From assembly GCA_946535435.1 (NCBI GenBank), contig CAMNDM010000035.1, positions 1 to 39,520 on the forward strand: DNA of 39,520 nucleotides, given 5' to 3'. The notes under the pieces are model-generated. The model was not told where the DNA came from. It was given only the letters and a program-made list of their open reading frames with translations, and ran no database searches. Source of the stretch: Physcocola sp002396385. Its GTDB lineage: Bacteria > Bacteroidota > Bacteroidia > Bacteroidales > Paludibacteraceae. This document shows, piece by piece, positions 24,412 through 32,521 of this stretch. Every line of letters starts with the position of its first letter. Position 1 is the stretch's first letter. The translations under genes were made by a program, and so were the position numbers.

Positions 24412-24760
24412 TCTTTCAAACCATCCTCTCTCTACATGGAGTGAAGAACAGAAAAAATCAGGATATAACCAGTTTGGAGAAGTGGTTGATATCCCTTTCC
24501 CTACCGTTGACCCCAATGCAGACTACAAGTCTATATTTAGTACAGCTAAAGATTTAGTGAAGAGTTTAATAAAAAACTACAACAACGACGAAGTTGTCTT
24601 CCATATAATGGGTGAGATGACGCTTACCTTTCACTTGGTGGAATTGTTAAAAAGTAATGGGTACACATGCGTGGCTTCGACAACAGAAAGAAAGGTAAAC
24701 TATTTGGAAGACGGCACAAAAAATGTCACATTCAACTTCGTCCGTTTTAGAGAATATTAA
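24401..24760 (+). CDS. Csx20-like small protein, putative ring nuclease
   Basis: A 119-residue protein starting MLINLSNHPLSTWSEEQKKS, with GEVVDIPFPTVDPNADY, VVFHIMGEMTLTFHLVELL, CVASTTERKV and a final FVRFREY. I recognise this pattern as a family tied to type III CRISPR loci; I believe it is Csx20, one of the small proteins shown to degrade cyclic oligoadenylates, but the exact name should be checked. As last gene of the effector operon, overlapping csx2 by 11 nt, a messenger-clearing role fits. The E-M-T and S-T-T-E-R motifs are the best candidates for the active site. Confidence 0.65.
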   Translation: MLINLSNHPLSTWSEEQKKSGYNQFGEVVDIPFPTVDPNADYKSIFSTAKDLVKSLIKNYNNDEVVFHIMGEMTLTFHLVELLKSNGYTCVASTTERKVNYLEDGTKNVTFNFVRFREY

Positions 24761-24841
24761 AAAGATGGGGGAAAATACAAGCCAAACAACAGACTCGCTC
24801 CAAAAGCAGCATACCAGCACAAAATTCCACCAAAAAACAAT

Positions 24842-24849
24842 TATCTTTG
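24842..24849 (+). promoter_or_regulatory. -7 box TATCTTTG of the 24868 ATPase gene
   Basis: Fits TAnnTTTG 19 nt before ATG 24868, so this gene is transcribed independently of the CRISPR effector operon. Confidence 0.55.
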
Positions 24850-24867
24850 TAGAAAATGTAGACGACT

Positions 24868-26454
24868 ATGGCAGACAAGAGAAGATTTCCCCTCGGCATA
24901 CAGACCTTCAGCGAGATTGTTGAAGGCAACTACCTGTATGTGGACAAGACCGAGTACGTTTACAACCTGGCACACCAATTCAAGTACGTCTTCTTGTCAC
25001 GCCCGCGCCGTTTCGGCAAGAGTCTGCTGGCAAGTACCTTCCGTTCTTACTTCGAAGGCCGTAAAGACCTGTTCGACGGACTAAGGGCTGGATTGTTGGA
25101 AAAAGATTGGGTGAAATACCCTGTGTTCCACTTCAATATGAGTACGGCAAAATACAGCGACATCGAGGACACGAAAAACAGGCTCGACGCTATGATTTGT
25201 GACTACGAAATGGTGTATGGTGAGGATTCCTATAACAAAGATATTAAAGGCAGGTTGCAAAATCTGTTCAGAAAAGCCCACCTCCAAACAGGAAAGCCGG
25301 TCGTCATCCTTATCGACGAGTACGACTCGCCTATGCTTGAAGTGATGCACGACCCGAAAAAACTGGCCGATTTCCGCAACCTTTTCCGCTCGTTCTACAG
25401 TCCAATCAAAGATTGTGACGAGCACATCCGTTTTGCCTTTATCACAGGCATTAGCAAGTTCAGCCAGTTGAGCATCTTCAGCGAGATCAATAACCTGAAG
25501 AAAATAAGCATGCTCGACGCATACGATGCTGTTTGCGGAATTGCCAAGGACGAGGCCCTGTCGCAATTACGTCCGCAAATCCAAGAGTTTGCAGATGCGA
25601 ACGAATGTACATTCGACGAGGCCGTAAAACAGCTGACTCGGCAATACGACGGCTACCATTTCAGCAAGAAGTCTCGTGACATATTCAACCCGTTCAGCCT
25701 GCTGAACGCACTAAACGACAAAGAGTTGAACAATTACTGGTTCGACAGCGGCACACCCAGCTGGCTGATCAACCAACTCAAAAAAATGAACTTCAAGATT
25801 GAACAGTTGGAAGGAGCCCAGGCATCATCTACTGACTTCGACGCTCCAACAGAAGGTATGACGACGGCCCTACCTTTGCTCTACCAAAGCGGATATATCA
25901 CCATAAAAAACTACGATGAAAAGCTGAACCTGTTTACACTCGCCGTTCCTAACAACGAAGTGCGGATAGGGTTGTACAAGAACCTCATCCCCTATTACCT
26001 TGCACCCAGCACACAGGAGTCGAACGTCTTTATTGCCAATTTCGGAGTCTGCCTGCAAGACGACAAGTTGGACGAGGCGCTCCACTTGATGCGCTCTTTC
26101 ATAGGTGGCATTCCTTATGACTATATGCAGGAGAAAGAGAAGAGCTACCACCTGATTTTCTTCCTGATAGCCCGTCTGCTCTGCCAGTTTGTAGATTCTG
26201 AGGTGAAAAACTCAGCAGGACGAAGCGATATGGTGCTGAAGACACCGACCCACATCTATGTTTTCGAGTTCAAGTTCATGGGCAAGTTAGACAAGGCGCT
26301 GTTGCAGATAGACGAGAAGGGCTACCTTATTCCTTACGAGTGCGACGGGCGCCAACTTGTAAAAGTGGCGGTCAACTTCTCGACCGAAGGCCACACCATC
26401 GGCGGCTGGGCCATCGACCGGGGGAAAGGGGCCGACTACACGGTGTTTGAATAG
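24868..26454 (+). CDS. AAA-ATPase-like/PD-(D/E)xK protein (DUF1703 family)
   Basis: A 528-residue protein of the AAA-ATPase_like + PDDEXK_9 architecture that is present in many copies in Bacteroidales genomes. It begins FPLGIQTFSEIVEGNYLYVD-KT, with a P-loop-like SRPRRFGKSLLAS (about 42-54) and Walker B VVILIDEYD (about 145). The C-terminus holds the nuclease-like core GRSDMVLKTPTHIYVFEFKF. Function is unknown; a defence or stress role is often guessed. It has its own promoter and terminator and is GC-richer than the CRISPR genes before it, so it is a neighbour rather than part of that operon. A dead relative lies at 36380. Confidence 0.85.
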   Translation: MADKRRFPLGIQTFSEIVEGNYLYVDKTEYVYNLAHQFKYVFLSRPRRFGKSLLASTFRSYFEGRKDLFDGLRAGLLEKDWVKYPVFHFNMSTAKYSDIEDTKNRLDAMICDYEMVYGEDSYNKDIKGRLQNLFRKAHLQTGKPVVILIDEYDSPMLEVMHDPKKLADFRNLFRSFYSPIKDCDEHIRFAFITGISKFSQLSIFSEINNLKKISMLDAYDAVCGIAKDEALSQLRPQIQEFADANECTFDEAVKQLTRQYDGYHFSKKSRDIFNPFSLLNALNDKELNNYWFDSGTPSWLINQLKKMNFKIEQLEGAQASSTDFDAPTEGMTTALPLLYQSGYITIKNYDEKLNLFTLAVPNNEVRIGLYKNLIPYYLAPSTQESNVFIANFGVCLQDDKLDEALHLMRSFIGGIPYDYMQEKEKSYHLIFFLIARLLCQFVDSEVKNSAGRSDMVLKTPTHIYVFEFKFMGKLDKALLQIDEKGYLIPYECDGRQLVKVAVNFSTEGHTIGGWAIDRGKGADYTVFE

Positions 26455-26477
26455 ATTTCTAATATTTTGAGGTTTTT

Positions 26478-26520
26478 GCCATGAATGGTATACATTGTCT
26501 ACCTTCATGGCTATTTTTTT
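26478..26520 (+). terminator. Intrinsic terminator of the 24868 gene
   Basis: Stem GCCATGAA/TTCATGGC with inner GGTA/TACC pairing, followed by TATTTTTTT. It is placed 24 nt after the stop codon. Confidence 0.8.
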
Positions 26521-26591
26521 ATATATGGTGGAGAAGATTGAACCTTGCAACGAAAAATCTCATAAACATTAATAGGGAAAATGCCACGCAA

Positions 26592-26599
26592 TAGCTTTG
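26592..26599 (+). promoter_or_regulatory. Candidate -7 box TAGCTTTG of the small-protein cassette
   Basis: Fits TAnnTTTG but lies 207 nt before ATG 26807, implying a long leader. In the rest of 26521-26806 I see no ORF; the leader hairpin at 26746 is listed separately. Confidence 0.3.
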
Positions 26600-26745
26600 C
26601 ATACAGCCTTCAGCACATTTTCAGAACTTTGCATCCGTAATCGCTAACAACGGTTACCAACCCAGCCAGAAATCCTCTGACTGAATGGTTGCTAGTGGTC
26701 TAAAGCACATGAAGCTGACACCACAAAAATCCGTATAGCACGTAT

Positions 26746-26785
26746 GCAGTACAATGCCGCATGGGTTTATAACAAAAAGTACTGC
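26746..26785 (+). promoter_or_regulatory. Leader hairpin 1 of the small-protein cassette
   Basis: GCAGTAC (26746-26752) pairs with GTACTGC (26779-26785). It is embedded in CGTATGCAGTACA (26741-26753), which recurs exactly at 27513-27525. The stem ends 21 nt before ATG 26807. Confidence 0.45.
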
Positions 26786-26806
26786 TCATTTAAATTATAA
26801 TTTTTT

Positions 26807-27226
26807 ATGAAGAAAAAAATAGAACAAGAAGCAGCTAACAGCATTAAATACTACGCCGGGGTGGCTGCCGGCATTGGTGCAATTCCAGTGCCGTGTTCCG
26901 ACGCTGTGCTCCTTTCTGGTCTGCAGATCAAGATGGTGAAGGACATTTTCGAAAAGTTTGGTATAGTGGCCAGTTTCGTCGACTATGCCGCCGAACTTAT
27001 CGCTTCACGCATCGCCACGCAGGTTGGTAAGTCTGTCGCAGGTAACCTGTTGAAGCTGATTCCAGGGGTGGGCTCGGCCATCGGAGGCGCCATTAATGCA
27101 AGTGTGGCTTCGGGCGTGACCTACATGTTTGGGTGTGGAACAGTCAAGGCTGCAAAAATCATTGTAGAGAATGGCTGGCAGCGCAACAGTAGAATGATTG
27201 TGAGCGTATTGAAGCAGTGCCTTTAA
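26807..27226 (+). CDS. Small DUF697-like membrane-associated protein
   Basis: A 139-residue protein with alternating glycine/alanine-rich hydrophobic stretches: YYAGVAAGIGAIPVPCSDAV, then LLKLIPGVGSAIGGAINASV, and a final amphipathic helix. This is the pattern of DUF697 (YcjF/GTPase-associated) domains, where I..IP.P..D...L is conserved. Role unknown; such domains associate with the inner membrane. It stands alone after a structured leader, upstream of two very short ORFs with a related leader, and I infer a small cassette. Confidence 0.7.
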   Translation: MKKKIEQEAANSIKYYAGVAAGIGAIPVPCSDAVLLSGLQIKMVKDIFEKFGIVASFVDYAAELIASRIATQVGKSVAGNLLKLIPGVGSAIGGAINASVASGVTYMFGCGTVKAAKIIVENGWQRNSRMIVSVLKQCL

Positions 27227-27354
27227 CAAGAAGGGTTGCCAATTGCGCAATGGTTCATCCGGACTTATTCCGGCTTCTCATTCCATGGGATAATGTCAGG
27301 CAAACATTGCCACATGAGACTATTATTTATTTACAATTTTAAAATTTTCATATT

Positions 27355-27456
27355 ATGAAAAATTTGATTGTTAAGGCTTTCACGTCTGTAGTCCTACTTG
27401 TCGCAGGGTCAACACTGGGCAAGAAGACGCTGGACCAGGCCAAAAAGAAATTATAG
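27355..27456 (+). CDS. 33-residue hydrophobic peptide
   Basis: ATG 27355 to TAG 27454 reads MKNLIVKAFTSVVLLVAGST, then LGKKTLDQAKKKL. One membrane-length hydrophobic segment (residues 4-21) is followed by a lysine-rich tail. It lies in the gap between two better-supported genes, and the AT-rich stretch just before it (TTTACAATTTTAAAATTTTC) could serve as the initiation region. It resembles small membrane peptides or type I toxin peptides in shape only; no homologue is recognised. Confidence 0.45.
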   Translation: MKNLIVKAFTSVVLLVAGSTLGKKTLDQAKKKL

Positions 27457-27518
27457 GTGGTTGACATGTTCTCCAGCCCACAGTGGCTGATTCTACCCAA
27501 TACCGCAAGGAGCGTATG

Positions 27519-27567
27519 CAGTACAGTCTGCCGGGCGGTGTTGCGAAACAACAAAATACCTGTACTG
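27519..27567 (+). promoter_or_regulatory. Leader hairpin 2 of the small-protein cassette
   Basis: CAGTACA (27519-27525) pairs with TGTACTG (27561-27567), again inside CGTATGCAGTACA, and ends 21 nt before ATG 27589. Same motif and same distance to the start codon as hairpin 1. Confidence 0.45.
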
Positions 27568-27588
27568 TATTACATAAATTTAATTTAA

Positions 27589-27720
27589 ATGTTAAAAGAA
27601 CTAATGACATTATTAGGCCCTTGGGGCGAAGTTGCTGAAACTGCTGGTGTTAAACTCGGCGAATTGTTGAACGATATTATTGACGACATTTTTCCGGAAG
27701 ATGAAAACCACGCAGAGTAA
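27589..27720 (+). CDS. 43-residue acidic small protein
   Basis: ATG 27589 to TAA 27718 reads MLKELMTLLGPWGEVAETAG, continues with VKLGELLNDIIDDIFPEDEN and ends HAE. It looks like an amphipathic helix with an acidic C-terminus (D/E rich, net negative), which complements the basic 33-residue peptide upstream. Its leader repeats the 13-mer and hairpin found before the DUF697 gene, which is the main reason to believe it is translated. No known family is recognised. Confidence 0.5.
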   Translation: MLKELMTLLGPWGEVAETAGVKLGELLNDIIDDIFPEDENHAE

Positions 27721-27835
27721 GCTATGTTATCGGACATCACCGCAAGGTGTTATCTTTCCTGTTGGTAAAGTGAATTACGCAGCAAGCCTGCTTTCCCAAC
27801 AGTGGCTGAAACAAACGGCTATACTGCGACACCTG

Positions 27836-27880
27836 AAGTATGCGTTACAGCCTTAAAACTGTTCCGCATACTTTTTTCTT
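27836..27880 (+). terminator. Intrinsic terminator of the small-protein cassette
   Basis: AAGTATGCG/CGCATACTT with inner ACAG/CTGT pairing, then TTTTCTT. It closes the cassette just before the WYL-gene promoter. Confidence 0.7.
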
Positions 27881-27881
27881 A

Positions 27882-27912
27882 TTGGACAGTATCAGCAAAA
27901 ACAATAAATTTG
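27882..27912 (+). promoter_or_regulatory. Promoter of the WYL regulator gene
   Basis: TTG (27882-27884), 20 nt, then TAAATTTG (27905-27912) is a full match to the Bacteroidota promoter pattern. Transcription would start near 27919. Confidence 0.7.
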
Positions 27913-27923
27913 CGTTAATGGAG

Positions 27924-27937
27924 TGCAGAATTCTGCA
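27924..27937. promoter_or_regulatory. Perfect palindrome, candidate WYL operator
   Basis: TGCAGAATTCTGCA, 14-bp perfect dyad, at the predicted transcription start of the WYL gene. The position suits autorepression by the encoded regulator. Confidence 0.5.
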
Positions 27938-27994
27938 ACCATAAAATTCCATAGTATTCTAGAAAAGAATTTTAATCATACACCAACACCATAC

Positions 27995-29284
27995 ATGTCC
28001 TCTATAAATATTTCAAGAATTGAAGCAGAGCGTTTCCGCATCATCGACTCACTGCTATCTGACCTGAAAATAGACACCACAACGGAGGTAATCTCTGAAA
28101 AATGCGAAGCTGAGCTAGAAAAAAAAGGATTTAAGCCTGATGCAAGTGAAAGAACCATCAATAACGATATTAATAAGATGAGGGCTTTCATTAAAGAAAA
28201 ACTTGCCGGAAAACTAAACGAGGACGACGAGGTCATCTGCGAAGTTAAGGCACATTATACCATAGAAGGCGAAAAAACTGAAGTCGACGAACTTGATAGT
28301 GTTGCAAATTTCTGCCGAGAAACCATCATAAGCTGTTTAACCGAACGAAACAACTTCTATAATAAATCGGACCTGCTAAAAACCTGTAACGCACAGCTAG
28401 AAGAAAAAGGGCTTAAAAACATAGGACCTAAAAAGTTAAACAGCATCATGGATAAGATTAAAGGAATTAAAGAAGTTCCGAAATGCTGGCGGTATACCCA
28501 ACCGAACTTCTCAATCAGCAGGTTCATTCCTGACACAGAAATGTTCGCCAATTTCCAACAACTGGTCCAATTCCTAGAAAGCCTGCCTTCCGACATGTAC
28601 GACTGGGCAAACGAGGCAGCAGAACACATAAAGGAATCGTTCCATCTGCCAACCGTTACCGAAGACTTGTTGTCTTTTGACAAAAACGACAACGATAACC
28701 TGAAATCGTGCTTTCCGGAAATTCTTACGGCAATTACCGAGAAAAGAACCATTACCATCTCCTACACTTCACGCAAATCGAGCATAGAGAAGGAAAAAGA
28801 AGAAGAGAAGACCGTGTCGCCCTACTTTTTGAAACAATACGGGAAAAGTTGGCAACTTTATGCGAAAATGGTTGGTTCGAAACACAAATACGACCAATTC
28901 TCGCTCGAACGCATTGTTGACTACAAAGACGGCGAGGCCCCGTACGAACCGACTGACATCGACTTCAACGAAGAGTTGAAAGACGTCATTGGCTTCACCA
29001 TACCCAACCACAAGCACCGTGTTGAACACATAAAGCTACTTGTGTCGGAAGGCAAATATCGCTTCCTCCTCGACGCTCCCCTCCACCATACGCAACATTT
29101 GATTGAAAAGAGTGGGAAAGACTACATTGTAGGCATTGACGTTACACCCAACCTGGAACTTGAAAAACAACTGCTCCTCCACCTCGACGGGGTTACGGTT
29201 TTGGAGCCGGCACCGCTCAAAGAACAGATAGAAGATTACCTGAAAACAGCCCTAAGGAGATACACCGGGAAGGACACTCTCTAA
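27995..29284 (+). CDS. WYL-domain transcriptional regulator
   Basis: A 429-residue protein from ATG 27995. A GTG at 27923 is in frame but falls at the predicted transcription start and within the operator, so ATG is preferred. The N-terminus (SRIEAERFRIIDSLLSDLKI, later ASERTINNDINKMRAFIKEK) is a DeoR-like HTH half. The WYL domain (about 240-330) shows EKRTITISYTSR, VSPYFLKQYGKSWQLYAKMV and DQFSLERIVDYKDGEAP. The C-terminal WCX part follows. WYL regulators often control phage-defence loci in response to nucleic-acid ligands. This one lies between the CRISPR effector region and AbiE. It converges on the next gene with 4 nt overlap. Confidence 0.85.
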   Translation: MSSINISRIEAERFRIIDSLLSDLKIDTTTEVISEKCEAELEKKGFKPDASERTINNDINKMRAFIKEKLAGKLNEDDEVICEVKAHYTIEGEKTEVDELDSVANFCRETIISCLTERNNFYNKSDLLKTCNAQLEEKGLKNIGPKKLNSIMDKIKGIKEVPKCWRYTQPNFSISRFIPDTEMFANFQQLVQFLESLPSDMYDWANEAAEHIKESFHLPTVTEDLLSFDKNDNDNLKSCFPEILTAITEKRTITISYTSRKSSIEKEKEEEKTVSPYFLKQYGKSWQLYAKMVGSKHKYDQFSLERIVDYKDGEAPYEPTDIDFNEELKDVIGFTIPNHKHRVEHIKLLVSEGKYRFLLDAPLHHTQHLIEKSGKDYIVGIDVTPNLELEKQLLLHLDGVTVLEPAPLKEQIEDYLKTALRRYTGKDTL

Positions 29285-30030
29285 CAGCGTATGCCCAGCA
29301 GACCGACTATCTGGTTGGCATAGGCAGCTATGGTTTCCGGCGGAAAATGTCCCGCACCTATGCCAAAAAATGCACAACCTTTCCCTCCATAGTAGGCCAC
29401 ACCCTGCTCTACCAATCCGGCCATCGCGGCCACCAGTTTAGCGGCATCATGTCCGTAATAGGTGAGTTCGTGGTTGTTGTAGAGCAGCAGGCGTCCGTAA
29501 GGGTAGAGTCGGTCGACCAGTGGTGAGAAATGCGGCAATTCCGTTTTCAACACTTTTATGCCCTGCCGCAGGGCCACCTGCAGCACTTCTTCTTCGGCCA
29601 TAGCCTCTTCCTCGGCCGTAACGCCCTGCATTTGCCGGTCTTTTTGCCGTACAACCGCTATTTCTGTATCTGTTGCTCCAATCTGCCTCATACCGTCAAT
29701 ATAGCCGACATCGTTGGCAGCCACCAATTGTTGGAAACGGGTTAGGGCTACCCCTAGCACCGCAGCCACCTGCGCAATGGAAGCCGGTTTGCCACTGTTG
29801 TCGTTGTGGTGGTCAACCAGCACATAGTTTACCCCACTAGGGGGTAAACCCCTCAGTTCTATTCCATAATACAGGGCTCCCACATCCGACATATCGTTAT
29901 AGTAAGCCGACAATTCTGCATTTTTCCACGACAAGTCCTTGTCAATATATTCTTCCTCCTTATCTTCCAACAACTGCCTGATGGTCTCCATCTCCAGGTC
30001 GTGGCCGCCCAATAAGAACACCCTGCGCAT
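29281..30030 (-). CDS. DHH-like phosphoesterase-superfamily protein
   Basis: A 249-residue protein with the DHH-family hallmark VLVDHHNDNSGKPASIAQVA and LVAANDVGYIDGM, and a glycine-rich GHFPPETIAAY near the end. The N-terminus RRVFLLGGHDLEMETI replaces the usual first Asp motif. DHH enzymes hydrolyse phosphodiester bonds of short nucleic acids, cyclic dinucleotides or pyrophosphate. The usual DHHA1 domain (GGGHxxAAG) is not evident, so the substrate is open. It follows the helicase gene by 12 nt as an operon. Confidence 0.6.
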   Translation of the reverse strand: MRRVFLLGGHDLEMETIRQLLEDKEEEYIDKDLSWKNAELSAYYNDMSDVGALYYGIELRGLPPSGVNYVLVDHHNDNSGKPASIAQVAAVLGVALTRFQQLVAANDVGYIDGMRQIGATDTEIAVVRQKDRQMQGVTAEEEAMAEEEVLQVALRQGIKVLKTELPHFSPLVDRLYPYGRLLLYNNHELTYYGHDAAKLVAAMAGLVEQGVAYYGGKGCAFFGIGAGHFPPETIAAYANQIVGLLGIRC

Positions 30031-30042
30031 AACCTGAACCTG

Positions 30043-31488
30043 TTAGTCTATAAAGAAGTCCCTGACCACACTGAGCGACTTCTTTGCGCGGGTTATAGCC
30101 GTATAGAGCCACTGGAAATTGCCTTTGACGGGGTTCAACGTCAGGTTGCGTGGCATTTGCAGGTAGACGTTGTTCCACTCACCACCCTGCGCCTTGTGGC
30201 AGGTAACGGCATAGCCGTACATGCATCGCAGTGCGTTGAGGTATTCGTCGTTCATCAAATGTTCGCGAAAGCGTTCCTCATCCCGCTTCTGTTTGATGCC
30301 CATGTGATGCATACGTATAGCAAAATCTTTGAACAGTTCTGTCTGTTCATCGGCTGAGACATTTGGTGTGGAACAGTCAAGCAAGCTCTCCATCAGCAAG
30401 ATGGAGTGAATAGTGCCGTCGAAAAGGTTTTTCACCTTGACACGCCGGAAGTCTTGGTTGGCACGCCTTTCTATCTTACTATGAAGTTCCACCACTTCCA
30501 CCATATCGCCATTTACAAGACCCGTCAATAAGTTGTTCTGCACCACCATCAGCTGGTCGCCCACGCAGACGCGTCCCCTAAAGCCTAGTTGCGCACGCAC
30601 AGTCAACGACATTTTATAGCAGTCGTTATTGCTTCGGCAGAGGTAGATGGCATTATCGAAGCCATTGGTCTTGACGTCGTTGACATAGTTCTGTAACAGG
30701 ACCTCGTTAGAGGTAAGGATCTGGATATCGCGACAGTGCCTGAAGTGGAACCTTTCACCCCAAATCTTCATTTTGCCATACGATTCGGGCGTTTCCGGAC
30801 TGTGTGAATAGCGTCGTCTGATGTCCTGCGATACCGTAATGAGGCTGCTGTCCTTGCCCTGACGCATAATTTCGGTGAGTTGTGCCTCTTGCGCCTGCAA
30901 GCGGAACTCGTTCATAAAATATTTCTGGTCGAGGGCAGGCGAAGATGTTTGTGAAACAGGCGGCAACTGGCACGGGTCTCCCACAAAAATAAACTTCGAG
31001 CCCTTGCGCTGGTCATAGTGCAGCAGTTCTTTCAAGAGCCTGCCAGTGCCGAACTTGGCCTGTGTAACGCATTTCGTCTCCAAATCGCCAATCATAGAGG
31101 CCTCGTCAACAATATAGACACACTCGCCCGTCTCATTGCCGACAACGTTTGGTTCAAAAACTAGGAACAACTGTCCGCTGTCGTCTGTACTGGTTTCGGC
31201 AATAGCGGAAATATCCTTATTCAAATCTTTAAGGGTGTAGATCATTCCGTGAATAGTAGTGGCCACATTACCAGATAAGTCGCCAAGCACCTTTGCAGCG
31301 CGTCCCGTACTAGCCAGCAAACGGTATTCGCGCTCTTTCTTGTTAAGGTCATCAATCAGGAAGCGCATAAGCGTCGTTTTTCCTGTTCCAGCATAACCCT
31401 TAAGCAGGAAAACACGGTCGTCGGACTTATAAATAAAGTCTTTCATACTTTTGAACACCCGTTTTTGGCTTTCGGTTAGTGTAATCAT
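30043..31488 (-). CDS. RecD-like superfamily I DNA helicase
   Basis: A 481-residue helicase from ATG 31488 (upstream codons to 31542 are not family-like). Motif I is GYAGTGKTTLMRFL near residue 30, motif II VDEASMIGD, motif III FVGDPCQLPPVSQ, motif V CHKAQGGEWNNVYLQ and motif VI LYTAITRAKKSLSVV. This is the AAA_30/UvrD_C_2 layout of RecD2-like or Pif1-like 5'-3' helicases; it is shorter than RecD2 (about 700-800 residues). It should work in DNA repair or replication. Gene order with the DHH protein suggests cotranscription. Confidence 0.9.
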   Translation of the reverse strand: MITLTESQKRVFKSMKDFIYKSDDRVFLLKGYAGTGKTTLMRFLIDDLNKKEREYRLLASTGRAAKVLGDLSGNVATTIHGMIYTLKDLNKDISAIAETSTDDSGQLFLVFEPNVVGNETGECVYIVDEASMIGDLETKCVTQAKFGTGRLLKELLHYDQRKGSKFIFVGDPCQLPPVSQTSSPALDQKYFMNEFRLQAQEAQLTEIMRQGKDSSLITVSQDIRRRYSHSPETPESYGKMKIWGERFHFRHCRDIQILTSNEVLLQNYVNDVKTNGFDNAIYLCRSNNDCYKMSLTVRAQLGFRGRVCVGDQLMVVQNNLLTGLVNGDMVEVVELHSKIERRANQDFRRVKVKNLFDGTIHSILLMESLLDCSTPNVSADEQTELFKDFAIRMHHMGIKQKRDEERFREHLMNDEYLNALRCMYGYAVTCHKAQGGEWNNVYLQMPRNLTLNPVKGNFQWLYTAITRAKKSLSVVRDFFID

Positions 31489-31699
31489 AAAATGCAGATT
31501 GAGTTTAAAACCATATATCTTTAGAATAAGAAGGCCCTTCAAACGGCCAACATTAAAATTAAAGAAAAGGTTACTGGTTGCAAAAAAATATTCGAATTAA
31601 TGAAAGAAAATGGCATGTAAAGAGGAAAAAGGGGAAAGGGAACGAAAGAAAGAATAAACATTATTTTTAAATATGAGTGATGAACTTTTTAAAAGTTGT

Positions 31700-31707
31700 T
31701 ATATTTG
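31700..31707 (+). promoter_or_regulatory. -7 box TATATTTG of the AbiE operon
   Basis: Exact TAnnTTTG box 38 nt before ATG 31745, just ahead of the inverted repeat. Confidence 0.55.
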
Positions 31708-31711
31708 CATA

Positions 31712-31735
31712 TAGTTATACAATTTTATATAACTA
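31712..31735. promoter_or_regulatory. Inverted repeat, candidate AbiEi operator
   Basis: TAGTTATA-N8-TATAACTA, perfect 8-bp arms, between the -7 box and the start codon. AbiEi antitoxins are known to repress their own promoter by binding inverted repeats. Confidence 0.55.
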
Positions 31736-31744
31736 CTCGCAATT

Positions 31745-32521
31745 ATGGCAACACATTCTGATCCATATAAACTAAGGGTATTCACATTAAGCGATGTTAA
31801 ACAACAATTGAACATGACGTCAACTGCGGCGTCTGCCGCACTTTCACGATGGCAAAAAAAAGGCGTCATTAAGATGGTTCGAAGAAACCTCTATTCGGTT
31901 ATGGATCCGGTAACTAGCGCACCTGTTGCGGACAAATATGAAATAGCAACCCATATTACTGCAACGTCTTATGTAGGATGGCACACCGCCTTGGAATTCC
32001 ATGGAATAGCGCACCAACCGTTTTATAATGCTTACGTAGGCAGTAAGAAACGTTTTAACGCCTTTAAATTCGAAGATGTTGATTTCGAGTATTGTTCTAC
32101 CGGTATAGAACCCACTGAGGGAAATGGGGTTATACGACCTGTTGGAAATAACTATGTACGAGTGACCAATCTTGAACGTACAATTATCGACTGCTGTGAC
32201 AACATTGAACGTGCTGGAGGTATTGAAGAACTACTGCATTGTCTGGATAGTGTGACTATACTGGATGAGAGGTTGCTTGAAAAATATCTCAACATGTACA
32301 ATAAAAGTTTTCTGTATCAGAAAGTCGGTTTTTTATTGGAGAAGAACAAAAATCACATAAACACAAGCGACTCTTTTATTGAAACGTGTCGTAACAGGGG
32401 CGCTATCTACACCCAGCAGATGAGTAACGCCGAAATTTGCGATTCATACGTGTGTCGATGGAAATTGTATGTTCCCGAATATTGTCTAACTAAAGAAAGT
32501 AATGACTATGAGCTCATATAA
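31745..32521 (+). CDS. abiEi: AbiEi-type antitoxin (type IV toxin-antitoxin)
   Basis: A 258-residue protein with the AbiEi plan: N-terminal winged helix (VFTLSDVKQQLNMTSTAASA, RWQKKGVIKMVRRNLYSVMD), then the core domain with ATHITATSYVGWHTALEFHG and VTNLERTIIDCCDNIERAGG. AbiEi neutralises the AbiEii nucleotidyltransferase and represses the operon. The 20-nt overlap with abiEii and the operator-like repeat in front are normal for the system. Confidence 0.88.
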   Translation: MATHSDPYKLRVFTLSDVKQQLNMTSTAASAALSRWQKKGVIKMVRRNLYSVMDPVTSAPVADKYEIATHITATSYVGWHTALEFHGIAHQPFYNAYVGSKKRFNAFKFEDVDFEYCSTGIEPTEGNGVIRPVGNNYVRVTNLERTIIDCCDNIERAGGIEELLHCLDSVTILDERLLEKYLNMYNKSFLYQKVGFLLEKNKNHINTSDSFIETCRNRGAIYTQQMSNAEICDSYVCRWKLYVPEYCLTKESNDYELI

